Shown here piece after piece: positions 1-11,187 of a stretch of DNA of 64,000 nt. A program made the position numbers and the translations under genes. A model generated the notes under the pieces. The model saw only the letters and a list, made by a program, of their open reading frames with translations, ran no database searches and was not told the DNA's origin. Numbering within the stretch: position 1 is the first letter of the stretch; the number at the start of each line of letters is the position of its first letter. This DNA is from Mesostigma viride (taxonomy: Eukaryota; Streptophyta; Mesostigmatophyceae; Mesostigmatales; Mesostigmataceae), in contig RPFO01000175.1 in the NCBI GenBank assembly GCA_009746045.1, forward strand, positions 3,603,231 to 3,667,230. Direction: 5' to 3'.

Positions 1-726
1 AGGTCCGCCCAAGCGTGCGTGGCATAGATTCTGTCTAGACGGCGTGTGATGCGGTGACCGTCGCGTGTTGCAAGCCAAGTGTGGTCGTTGTCCCTGGAGC
101 GCAGTAGGTCGTGTAGGTTAAGCTCTAGTAGCTGTTCGTGAAAGGGGTTTGTACGTGATTGAGGGTGCGCCGCCATGTCTAGATTGAAATCACCCATCAA
201 TATGACCTCCAGGCCGTGGGAAATAATGGCGTGGATCATCTGAAACATGTCTTTGAAAAAATTATGTTGTTCAGCTGGGTCGGTTGGGGCGTAAATTGAG
301 AGAAGGTACATACCCCTGCTTGCTACCCCAGGTGATGTGCTGTCGTACCCAGCGGCCTTGCCATTGAGCCGCCGCCGTATCTACCGGTTGGGACCAAGTG
401 TGGCAGGTGAGGTGTGAGGAAGCCGTTTTACGGTATTGAATCAAAGCTGTGCCCCCCTGGGTTCCTCGCGCCCAGGCCCAGCGACTCTCACTATTAGGAG
501 CTAGTGCTCTCACTGCTTTGTTGGCCGTGACCCCCGGGCCTTGAATTTTATGCTCTTGCAGGCCCAGCCAGATCTCATGGGCTGGGCCGCCGTAGCCCTG
601 CAGTAATAATGCGAGGTGAAGGGATAATTGCTTGATACGAGTAGTATTGGGTATGCCAGTAGCAGTACGTACTCCATAGCTATTGAGACCGCGTACATTC
701 CATGATACTATGGTGAGTTGGCTCAT
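1..726 (-). pseudogene. LINE ORF2 N-terminus: EEP-type endonuclease, frameshifted
   Basis: The frame starts at an ATG (724-726) and opens with TIVSWNVRGLNS, the classic first motif of the endonuclease/exonuclease/phosphatase fold, followed by the catalytic-Glu segment LGLQEHK about 55 residues in. The frame stops at 271. The continuation is visible in another frame from about position 305 leftwards, with YLLSIYAPTD, the GDFN catalytic motif and RRLDRIYA. A single-base change near 305-320 accounts for the break. In intact LINEs this domain nicks target DNA to prime reverse transcription. The RT and RNase H regions are outside the window. Confidence 0.85.
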
Positions 727-753
727 GTTAGTGGCGTATCAGGCAGGTCTTAC

Positions 754-2289
754 CTAGTCACGGTTGGCGCGCCCGCCACGTCCGTTGCGTCCGGCGCCGC
801 CACGTAATAATGTCCATGCCGGTGTTGTGGGTGATCCCGTTGTCGCCGCGGTTGGCTGCCTGCCGGGCGCGCTTAGTCCCTTGCCCCGTCGCCTCCGTTT
901 CCATGTGTTCCCCGATCTCGTCCCCCTCCTCAAGATCCTCCGCGGTAGGCTGAGCTCTGCCCCGTTGGCGGCGTTGGTAATGTGCTGCGACGATCCCGGT
1001 GGCTCGGTGTCCGCGGCGGGCTGGTCCTTGCGGCTGACAGGCCTGTACTGTGGCCAGGGGGTGCTGCTGCCCTCGAAAAGTTGCTTCTTGGACGTTAGTA
1101 GCCATCGCCCGGCCGCCTCCGGTAGCTTGCCCGTGTCATCTGGCTGGTATGTGCCTGGGAGGAGGATCTTCACTAGGTCAATCCCCCGCCTGGGACCCCC
1201 ATTCTCAACGTAGGCCATGTGCAGGGTGGGGGTTTCCGGGCTGAGTGTGACCAGTGGGTTCAGTGCCAGGCGGTCAATGTGCATCTGCGCGTCGTTCCAG
1301 AAGTCGAGTGGGCGTTGTGTTTTGTACCCACGAGGTTCCCAGCCGTACAGGTAGGGTTCGTTGGCCTCGTTGAGCGGGCAGAAAATGGAGTCCTCGTCGC
1401 CGGTTGGGGTGATGAGAAGGTGGAGCTTGAGGGCAATCCTTGCCCCCGCCGGCATACCCAGGTCGTGACAGACCCTCCAGTCAGCCAGTCCGTTCCAGAG
1501 GAAGCGGTTGATATCCTCTCCCATGGTTGTATTCCGGCTGCCGTTGGGATCCTTGGCATTATCGGGGTGCGGTGTGGGGCCTAGGTTGGCGTGAGCCATG
1601 CGGTCCTTCTTAGCCCTGCTAGCCGTGGACCTGTGCGGGCAGTCCTTGGGCTCATGACCCGGCTCCTCATGCAGCTGGTGCACACCGGGCGCTCCATGTT
1701 GATCTGCGTGGTGATCTTGGGGTTGCTGGCGATCTTGCCGGAATTGTCGTGAGTTTGCACCGTGATTATGTCCGGAATGCAGCGGGGCCTATCCTCCGAG
1801 TAGCCGCCCGGCATGCCGTAGATCAGGTTTAGACCGTCTCCTGTAAGCCCACGTGCCGGGTCGAAGTTTGGTGTGAACCCCATGGCTGCGGAGTTCACCT
1901 TGATTTCTGCTTTTGCGGCTCGTGATTTTTTGCCTTGGACGGATTCCTCGTAGAGCGCCGGGTTTGACGGCGTGCCCCAGGGTCTGATAAGCATGGGTAT
2001 CACCGCAATGTCGCGTGTTTCTGCCGGTAAGTGCGACAGAGTGAGGGTGAATTCGGCACCACTGAACTCGGGCTGGTACTTGTGAAGCCGGAAGACCTTG
2101 GGGCCCACCAGGATGGACGGGCTGCCCTAAGTTGCCGTGGGCGTAAGCTTTAAGAACTGACTCAGCATCTGCCGCGGATGGGAATCGCACATGGAAATTG
2201 GGTTGGTTTTTAACCCCGCCCACAATGATACCGCCCCGATCGGCCATCAGTTTCCTCAGCTCATTCCTGTCAGACACCGAAGCATCCAT
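754..2289 (-). pseudogene. LINE ORF1, split over three frames
   Basis: Three overlapping minus-strand frames (2289-1789, 2108-1581, 1683-754) read as one decayed protein. The first has an RRM-like stretch (GGIIVGGVKNQPNFHVRFPS). The second continues with a beta-strand-rich region. At the junction with the third is a Cys/His cluster resembling a CCHC knuckle (C-x2-C, then H and C across the frameshift near 1670). The tail is Arg/Pro/Gly rich, as in nucleic-acid-binding ORF1 proteins. Frameshifts lie near 2110 and 1670. The first codons of the gene are displaced to 11036-11166. Function is inferred from position and composition only. Confidence 0.7.
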
Positions 2290-2295
2290 GCCATG

Positions 2296-2963
2296 TGTTA
2301 CGTCCCAGCCCAGACACTCCTAGCCTGAGCTACGTAGCGAAAGATCTACCATGCCGGAATTAGGAAGATTCAAGGTGGCCTAATGCAGATTGCGCTTCAC
2401 GACTGGGGTCGTGAGATATCTGGCACCGCGACTTGATGCCAAGCTACTTAATACACACTTATAATGGCTAGCAAGACCAATTACAAATGGATAGTTGCCC
2501 CAGGTTTAATGTGTAGGCGTATTCGCACTTATCATTCATCAAACCAAGAGGACGAGACTCTCGTCCTCGGACCAATTTCACCTAGGTCTGCCACTACGCT
2601 GGCAAGGGGCGCCGACATGGCGCCGACCTTCCAAAGCATGCAGTCCACACAGGATCCTCGGGTCGACATCGACCCTCGCCTACAGAATCCACGCATGAGT
2701 ACAATATCTCAACTAGCTATAAAGTACGCAGCGCGACGCGACTGCACCGGCCCCTAGAAGATACATGCATACAACAACCTAGGCCCAAAATAACTGGTCC
2801 GAATCACACAAACTGTCATAGTTCCATACAAAAGTCCTGACCAAGGGACAATTCCCAAATTAAGTCCCGAAATGAGTCCCAAAGTCCTACGGACTATGAC
2901 AACAAGTCAAACTACATAATTTATTCCATTGTTACGTCCGTCCAAAAGGGCCGGGACGTAACA
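2296..2963 (-). repeat. LTR-T 3' LTR (668 bp)
   Basis: Near-identical to 10356-11035. The only clear difference is a 12-bp tandem duplication (TTCCATTGTTAC) that lengthens the other copy, so the insertion is fairly young despite the poor coding content. The ends form an 11-bp inverted repeat. Confidence 0.95.
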
Positions 2964-2978
2964 CTCCTCCCCCCCCAC
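2964..2978 (-). promoter_or_regulatory. LTR-T polypurine tract
   Basis: Read on the minus strand, the bases directly before the 3' LTR are GTGGGGGGGGAGGAG, the position and composition of a plus-strand priming tract. It fixes the orientation of the element. Confidence 0.75.
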
Positions 2979-3795
2979 GGGGGTCGGTAGTCCCTACCGT
3001 ACAAGAGATAGAAAGGAAACAAGTAAGCTACGCTACTATATGAGTACTATGTCCCAACCCCGGTTCACCCGCGGGTTAGTAATACCAATTCCTCTAGAGG
3101 TCGATACACAGGACCAACCCTGACGTAGTAGCATGAAACAGGATGACAGGATCATTCCGCCATCCGTCATAAAACTCTCACAACCATCTCAGCGGGCGCC
3201 GTTGTTGACGCGCCGATCCACTGGAGCCATCTTAGGGGGCGCCACCGCGTGCCCTATCCCATCCACATAATAATGCACAGTCCATGTAATCCCGCGCAAC
3301 CAGTCTTGAGGTCCTGAGCAGCCTCAAACTTGATGAAATGTTGACCATAGGGGTACTATGTCCCAGCCCTTGTGCACCAACGGGCCAGTGAAACCAGGTC
3401 CCCCCAGACTTGCCACGCAAGGGCAACTCTTTATATAGCCAATCGGGCCTGTCAGCAAGATCGAGGGAATATTTTTCCTGCATACAACTTGATGATCCGG
3501 CCGACGAGGTGGCCAGTCATGTATCCCGTCCAGCCGAAACCCAGCCTTACAGCGCGACTGATGCGCGTAATCACATGACGATTAAGAAGTACTACTAGCG
3601 TCGACGACGGTGAGGCACAGGATGCAGTGCAGGCCCCATGCTCAGAAGCGAGGGCGTGCACCAGAAGAATCTGATCCATCGCCTCACTACCGACAGTTGT
3701 ACGCGTCCTCTCAAATACAGGCGCGCCGTGAGCCAACGGACCATGCAACGTGGCCGTCCCTGGCCGCCGCTGGAGTGGCTGTATAGAGGGGGGAA

Positions 3796-4005
3796 GCCCT
3801 AGCGTGGCCGCTAGAGTGCGCCTCCCCTGCATATGCGAACGCATGCAGGTGCCCGCAAGGCCCTAGTGTGTCCACTAGAGTGCGCCCCGCCGTCTCTATC
3901 CAGCACAGGAAACAGTCAAAGTCGATCAACACCGGAAACTTGGATAATATGGCACGTTAAGTGCCCAAAACTAGCAGGGCCCCAGCGTGTCCACTGGAGT
4001 GCGCC
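3796..4005 (-). repeat. Three dispersed stem-loop repeats
   Basis: Copies at 3796-3822, 3859-3886 and 3978-4005. Read on the element sense strand each is GCGCACT, a 6-nt arm, a 4-nt loop (GCCA or GACA), the complementary arm, then GGG. The arms are CTAGCG/CGCTAG, CTAGTG/CACTAG and CCAGTG/CGCTGG, so paired positions change together. Confidence 0.7.
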
Positions 4006-5987
4006 CTGCCAACTCCTCCACGAAGCTGCAGTAAGTTAGGCACAACACCACTCCGGCCGACGTGCATAGACCGGAGCAGTCGCCGGTCCCCGCATTCCTT
4101 ACTGCCAATGTGCCTGAACTCCACCGCAAGCGCACGGTTGATGTTTGCGCAGGCCCATATGCATGTGATGCTCAAGGCCGCCGACGTGGACTGCATAGCG
4201 CCCGCAATGCCCGCACTTTATAATGCAATGGGCAGGTCGGGGAGTGACACGCCTTGCAGGAACTGCCGTATCAGTAACGTTGCCCCTGCGAGACACCGTG
4301 CTGCTCATGGAGTAGGGCCGAAGCAACCCCGCAGTCCCAAACAAGAGCTCCTCGGGCTCGATCGCGCCCAGCGCACAGGTGCTCAAGCACATACAGCGAT
4401 CGTGGGCCGGGGTCAATCCCGCGCACGACCGATCACCGCCTGTCCACCCCGCTTGGCTGTCTTGCCCAGGAGCCCGATTCCCGCAACAGAAACACGCCCC
4501 AAGGTATGCAGTCCCCACCGCGCATTGCCACATCCCCCACTCGAAGCTTGAAGGCCTCTCACTGCACCCCTGTACCAGTGCATGGCCATGGGGTATAGTA
4601 CATTTTGAAGCCCACACAGCCCGCCCGCCATGCACATGGAACGCCCTGCTCTGAGTCCCTCATCCATGCAACCTCGTAGGCGCGCGGACACGAGCCACTT
4701 GCAAATCACGCTCGATCGGCCTCCACCAGTGGTGCAAGGAACAACTCCCTACCGGGCTCAGCCCACAGGAGGGACGCGAACACTGCGCGATGGTAGCCAT
4801 GCACAGGGTCGCGGGCAGTGACCAGGTGCTCAGACTCCAGCAGCTCGGTCCTGCCTGCCTCTCAGTCTCGGGTCGCCGTTACTACAGTCCCCGTGACTCG
4901 CCCTCGACGGCCAGATCCCGCACGTCCCGTACCTCAGTGCTCTGCCATGGCTCAGCGCGCGTCAGCGCCGGGTCCGCTCAGAGCGGATGTACCGGCCCTA
5001 TGCAGTGATACCGGTTGTTACTCGGACACCGGCAGTCTGCGGGGCGACAGCGCCACATCATGTGGCATCGGCACCATGCACGCGCACTGTTGAGGCGGTG
5101 AGACAATGACCGGACACCGCCACCTGCTTCTGATGCAACCACGACCGGCACCAGCGCAACCAGTGCAACCACGACCGGCTGGGTCATCCACCACTACTGC
5201 CGGCAGTACGTGCTGTCGCCATGCAACTGCACCGTGCCCGCATATGCTTGCAGCCCCGGGGGCCCTTACTCCCGACGGTCGCGGCGGACGCGGGCGCGCC
5301 CCGCATGCACGGTTACTCGAGCCCAGGAGTGCCCTGACCCATCTAGGCGTAGACCCAATGCCGGGGTAGCCAATTGGTTGGCTACCGACAATTCAACAAG
5401 AGTGCTGTACATCTGTTTGCCGGCCGACCACGATTCAGTACAGGCTCCGCCCTGCCTGATCGCTCAGTCGCATCGGGGTTGCAACAGCCTCCATGCACCG
5501 TGCCGTCTCCATGCACCGTGCCGCACTAGTGAAATTAATCACGTGCAGCTGCACGAGAAGCCAAGCACGTCCCTCACGCGCTAGGAAGTCAGGGAGCCGT
5601 GACTCATAGCCGCCAGCCGGAAGGCTCCCTATAATAATACTTGGCCGCGTGCCATGGGACTCCGCGTCCGTTGGTCACGCGGGACGCGACGTGCAGTCAG
5701 GCCGTAGTCTGGGGTCGCTGGCACTCGCTGCCGAATCCGGCATCCCACGCGGAGATGCCTCGGTACGGACGCCTTAGTAGTAGAATCATCAAGCATCCGG
5801 TGAGCCCATGTCCAAAAAGGCCAGGACCATGTGCACATGCGGTGCTGAGTGCCTGACGTGGTCCTCTTCGGGACGACCCGTTCAAGCCCACCGCCAACTG
5901 CAGATTATCCCATAGAGAATATAGCATGGAGAAAATATATTATATAGAAAATAGAGAATATCGAAAATATATAATATCCGCACGCTG

Positions 5988-6093
5988 GCGCATCGATCCC
6001 TGGCATGGCAGTAGAAGGGTCGTCGGATCCACGCGCGGCTGCGCATCGATCCCTGGCATGGCAGTAGAAGGGTCGTCGGATCCACGCGCGGCT
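5988..6093. repeat. 53-bp tandem duplication
   Basis: Two adjacent identical copies (5988-6040, 6041-6093), each containing the BamHI-like GGATCC and a CATGGCAG core. It is flanked on the left by an AT-rich stretch (5925-5980). Confidence 0.85.
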
Positions 6094-6410
6094 GCGGTGG
6101 ATTCCTACATAGATGGCCGGCTCGATCCAAAGCCGAACCGTGCCGATCATACAGGAGCTAGATATAATTAAGAAGAGTATGGTATCATAAAGAAGTGTAG
6201 TGGACCAGTACAAGTACTTAGTATATAAAAGGTAGGTATAGTAAAGAAGTATATGGTATTATTAGTAGCCATCTGGTTTCATACGCTCTGCGACCCCTCC
6301 CCTTCCCCCGGGGACGACGCATCCACGCGATCGTCCAATTACTGCCAAGGAGTCAAGGATGCTGGACCGCCGGGCGCTCGTGTGTAATGCGATATGCCCT
6401 ATACTCGCCG

Positions 6411-6745
6411 TCAGGGCACCAAAAGGAACCATCGGGAAACCAAACTACTCGCCGGCGCACGCGAATGTCCACATCCAGCGCGTCCAAAGTCGAGCCCAAT
6501 GATGATGTCCGCTGCGCCCAGCGGTGCGATGGTCGCAGCCAGGTCGAACGGGGTGCCTTGCAGCACACCTTTGATATCTGCCAGACCGGGCGATTGGTGT
6601 TGGCGACCATCCGAGTGGGTCAGATGCACGGCCGTCCGGTGTGGGGGCTGTGCGTCAGTCCCAGCCGGCGCACCAGTGCCGCGTTGATGAAGGACATGGA
6701 AGCGCCTGTGTCGACCAAAAACTTGACATCCATGACGGTTGGTTG
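6411..6745 (-). pseudogene. LTR-T aspartic protease remnant
   Basis: In one minus-strand frame (about 6745-6640) the sequence reads VKFLVDTGASMSFINAAL, the DTGA active-site motif of retroviral-type proteases. After a frameshift near 6630 the frame ending at 6411 continues with ADIIIGLDFG, the second conserved motif of the fold. The interrupted frame means it is not functional. In a live element it would cleave the Gag-Pol precursor. Confidence 0.8.
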
Positions 6746-6919
6746 GCCGTGTCTGAATATATTATTACATTCTCATATATAAAATATCCCATTACCGCCA
6801 ACGGTACCCTATATAAAACCACTAGTGCTAGACGCCTAATAGTAATTTCCCATTACCGCCAACGGCGTCTATGCATGGGGTCAGTGTATGATTCCAAACA
6901 CCCCCCTTACTGCTGATAG

Positions 6920-7038
6920 CATGATAACAGGGTGACCTGCTACGGGCAGGACCAATGCACCCTTCGTACTACTGACATCATGATAACAGGGTGACCTGCT
7001 ACTGTGCAGGACCAATGCACCCTTGGTATTTGGTACAG
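6920..7038. repeat. About 60-bp tandem duplication
   Basis: Two copies of CATGATAACAGGGTGACCTG...GGACCAATGCACCCTT (starting 6920 and 6979), with a few substitutions and one indel. Confidence 0.85.
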
Positions 7039-7285
7039 ATGTGGGGCAAAACAGACACCCCCCCCTTGCCCTACACAGGTGGGCATTCTCAGAATGGCTA
7101 AGGTGGCCAGCCACTAGGACTGGAAAAGCGCACCGGACTGAACATATTATAAAAATATAATTATTAGTTAAATATACTTATATAATATATTTATAGTATA
7201 CTTCCCAGCGGCAAACTCGTAACCGGCCACTGCTGGTGACTCAAAGGTCGCACGCTGTCCGGAGGCTAGTCGATGAGCCTCGATC

Positions 7286-7696
7286 TCATTGACCGCGCGC
7301 AGCACGCCCTTGGTAGAACTCATCGCTGGCGGCCGCGGCTGCTGGTGCTGAGTCGTGAACTGCCGGGCCTGCTGGCGCCCGCTCGTCCGCGTTGCGGGGC
7401 TTGTCCCTTGGGCCGGAGGAGTCCGGGCGACTGCCGAACGCCGGGCCTGAAAACCTGGGCTCGGTCTCCCCCGTGCCACGTCTAGCGTGCCTGCTACGGA
7501 GTTTGGGGCAGTCGCGCCTGAGGTGACCCACCTCAAAGCACATGAAGCAACGGGCTTTACTCGCGTCGATGGCGTTGAGGCCATGGTCAGCGTTCCCGTC
7601 CTCCAGGTCATCGGGGGAGTCTTCGTTCCCCTCGCCGTCGTGCGGGGGACCTGATCGGAAGAAACGACGCACCGATGGTGCGCGCCCGCGAGCCAC
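7286..7696 (-). CDS. LTR-T gag 3' part with CCHC zinc knuckle
   Basis: This frame overlaps the end of the main gag frame by about 90 nt and carries CFMCFEVGHLRRDC, a perfect C-x2-C-x4-H-x4-C knuckle that packages genomic RNA in gag proteins. Arg- and Ser-rich sequence follows. Continuity with the upstream gag needs a frame change near 7690, which could be programmed frameshifting or a mutation; nothing here decides between them. Confidence 0.75.
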   Translation of the reverse strand: MARGRAPSVRRFFRSGPPHDGEGNEDSPDDLEDGNADHGLNAIDASKARCFMCFEVGHLRRDCPKLRSRHARRGTGETEPRFSGPAFGSRPDSSGPRDKPRNADERAPAGPAVHDSAPAAAAASDEFYQGRAARGQ

Positions 7697-8935
7697 GACG
7701 TCGGCCAGTGACCTGCAGAAGATACCTCTGGATATTCAAGATGTCCCACTCCTCCCAAGGGACCTCAGCGTAGTGCTTGAATACCTCGTCCTGCAGCTCG
7801 GGACAAAGTGCCTCGATGAACCTGATCTTGTACTCATACCAAGTCATGTCGGTCAGATAGGCGGCGCTGGACTCGAACTTAGACAGAAACTCGCGATATG
7901 GGGTGGTCCCCTGGCGCAGCTTGCTGAAGGCCATCCGCTCGTGGAGTGTAGCATCTGGGGGCACCAGCTTGCGACGCACTCGGTCCATCAGTTCCGCCAA
8001 GGTTTGCGGGTATGACTGGGACGCGATGCTCTCACAGTTCAAGATGCTTATCACCGAGGGGTCCATACAGGAGTTAATCACTAGCCCAATCAGATCGCTG
8101 GTGGCCAGCTGCCAGTTGTGATGATTGCGCCAGATGGTATACTGCCGTCGCCACATGCGTCCCCATTCCTCTACCTCGCGCGGTTTCATGTCCGCGTGCA
8201 GCTTGGGTACATTCTTGAAATTGGGCATCGGTGGGGCCTTTACCGCGGCAGTGACGGGCCCACCGACGTCTACGTGGGGGATATCGCCGAAGTCGGGGGG
8301 CTGCGACCGGGGGAGAGAGCCGGATCTGGGCGGCGTACCATGAGTCCGCCGCACCTGTACGGATGAGGGGTGTTCGTACCCCGGATCATCCAAGGCCACC
8401 CTGCTGAAATTAAGGTTGCCGACAGGCGCAGACGATGGGACCACGCTGCTGTCAAACACCCGTGGACGCTGCGGTTGAGGTACCGGACGCTGGACGGGCG
8501 AATGAGTCTCCTCGCCTCGGTCAGTGACACTGCTTCTGTCATCCCCTGGCCTGGCCCGGGGTCTATGAGTACCAACAGGTGGGCCCTGCGTAACTGGTTC
8601 CTCGTCAACCTCGCCAGTCCCCTCCAGATCGTCGAACTCGCCATCTGCCCCTGGAATCTCCCCATCCTCATCCGAATTCCATAGCGCCGTGGGTAACAGG
8701 GAAGTACTGCCGAAGGACACTCTGCGTCTGCCCCGGTGTGTTGTGGCCGGCGGAGGTCCCATGGAGCGGCCGCGCCCAGCCCAGGGCTGCGATGGTCGCT
8801 CCGTGGCTGGCTGAGCATGATAACGGTAGTACTGCGTGTTTTCATTCTCGTGCCCTGTCTGCTCAGGATACCGCGGCGGCCACTGTGGTCGTTGCTGCTG
8901 CTGCTGCGGTTGCTGCTGCTGGTGCTGCTGCTGCG

Positions 8936-9007
<72 letters not shown>

Positions 9008-9263
9008 AACCCCCCTGGAGCATCTCCTGGCTGCGCCCGTCCCCCCCTTGTTCCAACCTGGAGTCTGGACTGTCATCATCTGATGAATCTCTGCAGCCCT
9101 GGTCTCTGGATCGTGGGGAGCCTTCCGCAGGTCTCTCCATAACCTCACCTGTACCTGTCCCTACTTGGACGTGCGGTGGTACCTCTACCACCTCTATACC
9201 TTGCTCGTGGTTGTCTACCTGTTCTATCTCGCTGTTGACAGGTTCTCTCCGTTTTCGTGGCAT
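7608..9263 (-). CDS. LTR-T Gag (551 aa, poly-Q)
   Basis: Starts at an ATG (MPRKRREPVN). Residues about 87-124 are almost pure glutamine, encoded by CAG-rich repeats at about 8895-9003. A Pro/Arg/Asp-rich linker follows. The C-terminal 170 residues (WGRMWRRQYTIWRNH ... TPYREFLSKFESSAAYLTDM) are helical and resemble the capsid part of retrotransposon Gag, including the conserved F...F/Y spacing of retrotrans_gag-like domains. The frame ends just after the point where the zinc-knuckle frame takes over. It forms the virus-like particle in the element life cycle. Confidence 0.8.
8895..9003. repeat. CTG/CAG trinucleotide repeat in gag
   Basis: Interrupted CTG repeat on the plus strand (CAG on the coding strand), coding for poly-glutamine in Gag. 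Interruptions are CGG and GTG codons. Confidence 0.95.
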
Positions 9264-10337
9264 GGTGCTCGTACCGATACCTTACACAGCAGGCAACACC
9301 TCCCCAGAAAGAAAGAGAGAGAGGGAGAGAGGGCAACCACGTGCTATAGATCTTATATATGTAGGACCTAGTACTATTCCCTAGTAATAATCCCCTCTAT
9401 TGTCTGCTAGGGCCAATGGTCAACTGAGAGAAGGTAACTGTAACTGCTGACCCCTCCCCCTGACTGCTGATCGTGGGTGGCTTGGAGCATTCACGAGTGG
9501 TGTGCATCCCCTCAGGCAATGGCATGTGTTCCCTAACAAACCTATCTGCATCTGTAATGTTATCAAACCCCTTCCACCTGGCAATAGAGCCCTTATCCTT
9601 AATGTATTCCTCACATGCCCTGTAGGGACGTAATGCATTATAGGCTAGCCGAAGCTTGCAAGAAGGAAAAGGGGAATCCCAGGAATACCTCTAAGTGCAG
9701 TGCAGTTACCACATAACGCAACGAGGAAGAAGACGGAATCTAACACAGCACACGCCCCAGCCTTCCGCGGCAAAGGGCTATACAATAAGCACACGGAGGT
9801 AGACACCGTCAACACAGTCGGCAACAGCCAGACGGTATCCACCCCCAAGACAGGTCAAACAACGAATGGTCGTCATCCGCGACTTCCATTGGCACCAACG
9901 ACATTCACAACGAACCTGTAGAAGCACAACGTATAACAAGAAACCCCTACGCGTGCGGACCCGGAGAGAAGGCAAGCGTCTAGAAGGATAAATCTAAACT
10001 AGGGGACGTACCATCTTCGATGACGTTGATCCCTCCTGAGCTGGCCGCCACCCGGTGTCGTTGAAGGCAAGCCATGGCCGCCACTTGGTGTCGTTGAAAA
10101 CAGGAGAGCTGAACGCTTTCGTTGACAGCACCTCACCACAGGACTATTGCTAGCCCCGCCGAGTATCCCGGACTGGCCGCTTGCTGCCTAGGTCGTCGTT
10201 GAATCCCTTTACGGGCTGGCCGCCGACCTGTCAGCAATCGTTGAATTCCGGAACCTCTATCTACGCCAAGCACCGCCCTGGTTTCCTAATTGGCTTCCCT
10301 AACCCTCTCCGCGAGAGTTAGCTGACCTCTCCAGCAC
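9264..10337. other. LTR-T leader, no gene seen
   Basis: The 1.07 kb between the 5' LTR and the gag start has only short frames and is unusually long for a leader. It may hold the packaging signal. A pyrimidine/purine run (GAAAGAAAGAGAGAGGGAGAGAG) lies near 9310. Confidence 0.5.
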
Positions 10338-10354
10338 ATTTCCTCCGATAACCA
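10338..10354 (-). promoter_or_regulatory. LTR-T primer-binding site
   Basis: One base after the 5' LTR (sense strand) the sequence is TGGTTATCGGAGGAAAT. The initial TGG matches the CCA end of a tRNA, as expected for conventional tRNA priming. The tRNA was not identified. Confidence 0.55.
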
Positions 10355-10355
10355 G

Positions 10356-11035
10356 TGTTACGTCCCAGCCCAGACACTCCTAGCCTGAGCTACGTAGCGA
10401 AAGATCTACCATGCCGGAATTAGGAAGATTCAAGGTGGCCTAATGCAGATTGCGCTTCACGACTGGGGTCGTGAGATATCTGGCACCGCGACTTGATGCC
10501 AAGCTACTTAATACACACTTATAATGGCTAGCAAGACCAATTACAAATGGATAGTTGCCCCAGGTTTAATGTGTAGGCGTATTCGCACTTATCATTCATC
10601 AAACCAAGAGGACGAGACTCTCGTCCTCGGACCAATTTCACCTAGGTCTGCCACTACGCTGGCAAGGGGCGCCGACATGGCGCCGACCTTCCAAAGCATG
10701 CAGTCCACACAGGATCCTCGGGTCGACATCGACCCTCGCCTACAGAATCCACGCATGAGTACAATATCTCAACTAGCTATAAAGTACGCAGCGCGACGCG
10801 ACTGCACCGGCCCCTAGAAGATACATGCATACAACAACCTAGGCCCAAAATAACTGGTCCGAATCACACAAACTGTCATAGTTCCATACAAAAGTCCTGA
10901 CCAAGGGACAATTCCCAAATTAAGTCCCGAAATGAGTCCCAAAGTCCTACGGACTATGACAACAAGTCAAACTACATAATTTATTCCATTGTTACTTCCA
11001 TTGTTACGTCCGTCCAAAAGGGCCGGGACGTAACA
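10356..11035 (-). repeat. LTR-T 5' LTR (680 bp)
   Basis: Partner of 2296-2963. Followed by the CCATG duplication at 11036-11040. Promoter elements were not clear by eye. Confidence 0.95.
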
Positions 11036-11187
11036 CCATGGAGGATGATGACCAATATCTTCTCTGTAGACGCTTGAAGCGCAGCTTTCAGTTCAGGCGA
11101 CGGGGGAACCTTGCCCTGGACCAGGTCGTTGTGGCTCATAGTGTACGGGGCCTGCGGGTCACCCATGGCAAAGCGCAGAGAAACCAC
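11036..11187 (-). pseudogene. 5' end of LINE ORF1, cut off by LTR-T
   Basis: The minus-strand frame beginning at the ATG at 11166-11164 (MGDPQAPYTMSHNDL...) runs to the LTR-T boundary and, after removal of the insertion and one CCATG duplication, joins in frame to the frame that resumes at 2289 (…ILHG|MDASVSDR…). This piece supplies about 45 residues of ORF1. The sequence to its right (11188 on) would be the LINE 5' UTR, but its limit cannot be seen. Confidence 0.8.

Larger units (their letters stand above)
1..2295 (-). mobile_element. LINE (non-LTR retrotransposon), 5' half, interrupted and broken
   Basis: Two consecutive minus-strand reading frames have the order expected of a LINE: an ORF1 with a zinc-knuckle-like cluster, then 27 nt later an ORF2 opening with an endonuclease domain. 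The RT part of ORF2 lies beyond the left edge. The 5' end of ORF1 continues at 11036-11187 on the far side of an inserted LTR element; removing that element and one CCATG target duplication restores the frame. At least three frameshifts show that the copy is dead. The clade cannot be assigned without the RT. Confidence 0.85.
2979..6350. other. LTR-T internal region without recognisable genes
   Basis: No frame longer than about 200 codons, and none shows RT, RNase H or integrase motifs. It contains three hairpin-forming repeats (3796-4005) and a 53-bp tandem duplication (5988-6093). Either pol was replaced by unrelated sequence or it has decayed beyond visual recognition. Confidence 0.6.
2296..11035 (-). 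mobile_element. LTR-T: LTR retrotransposon with gag and protease remnant only
   Basis: Bounded by two direct repeats (668 and 680 bp) with TGTTACGTCCC...GGGACGTAACA ends and flanked by the 5-bp duplication CCATG (2291-2295, 11036-11040). Orientation is minus: gag, zinc knuckle and protease lie on that strand, a purine-rich tract abuts the left LTR and a TGG-initiated primer site abuts the right LTR. No RT, RNase H or integrase can be recognised in the 3.4 kb downstream of the protease, so this copy is non-autonomous or heavily decayed. The lineage (gypsy-like by its separate gag and DTGA protease) is only a guess. Confidence 0.9.

Noticed and set aside
4099..4635. 178-codon minus-strand frame in LTR-T as a possible pol remnant
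   Set aside because: No RT, RNase H or integrase motif and a composition like its neighbours; treated as a chance frame.
8736..9384. Plus-strand frames rich in Leu, Ala or Cys opposite gag
   Set aside because: Complement of the CAG repeat in LTR-T gag; the minus-strand frame is the real one.
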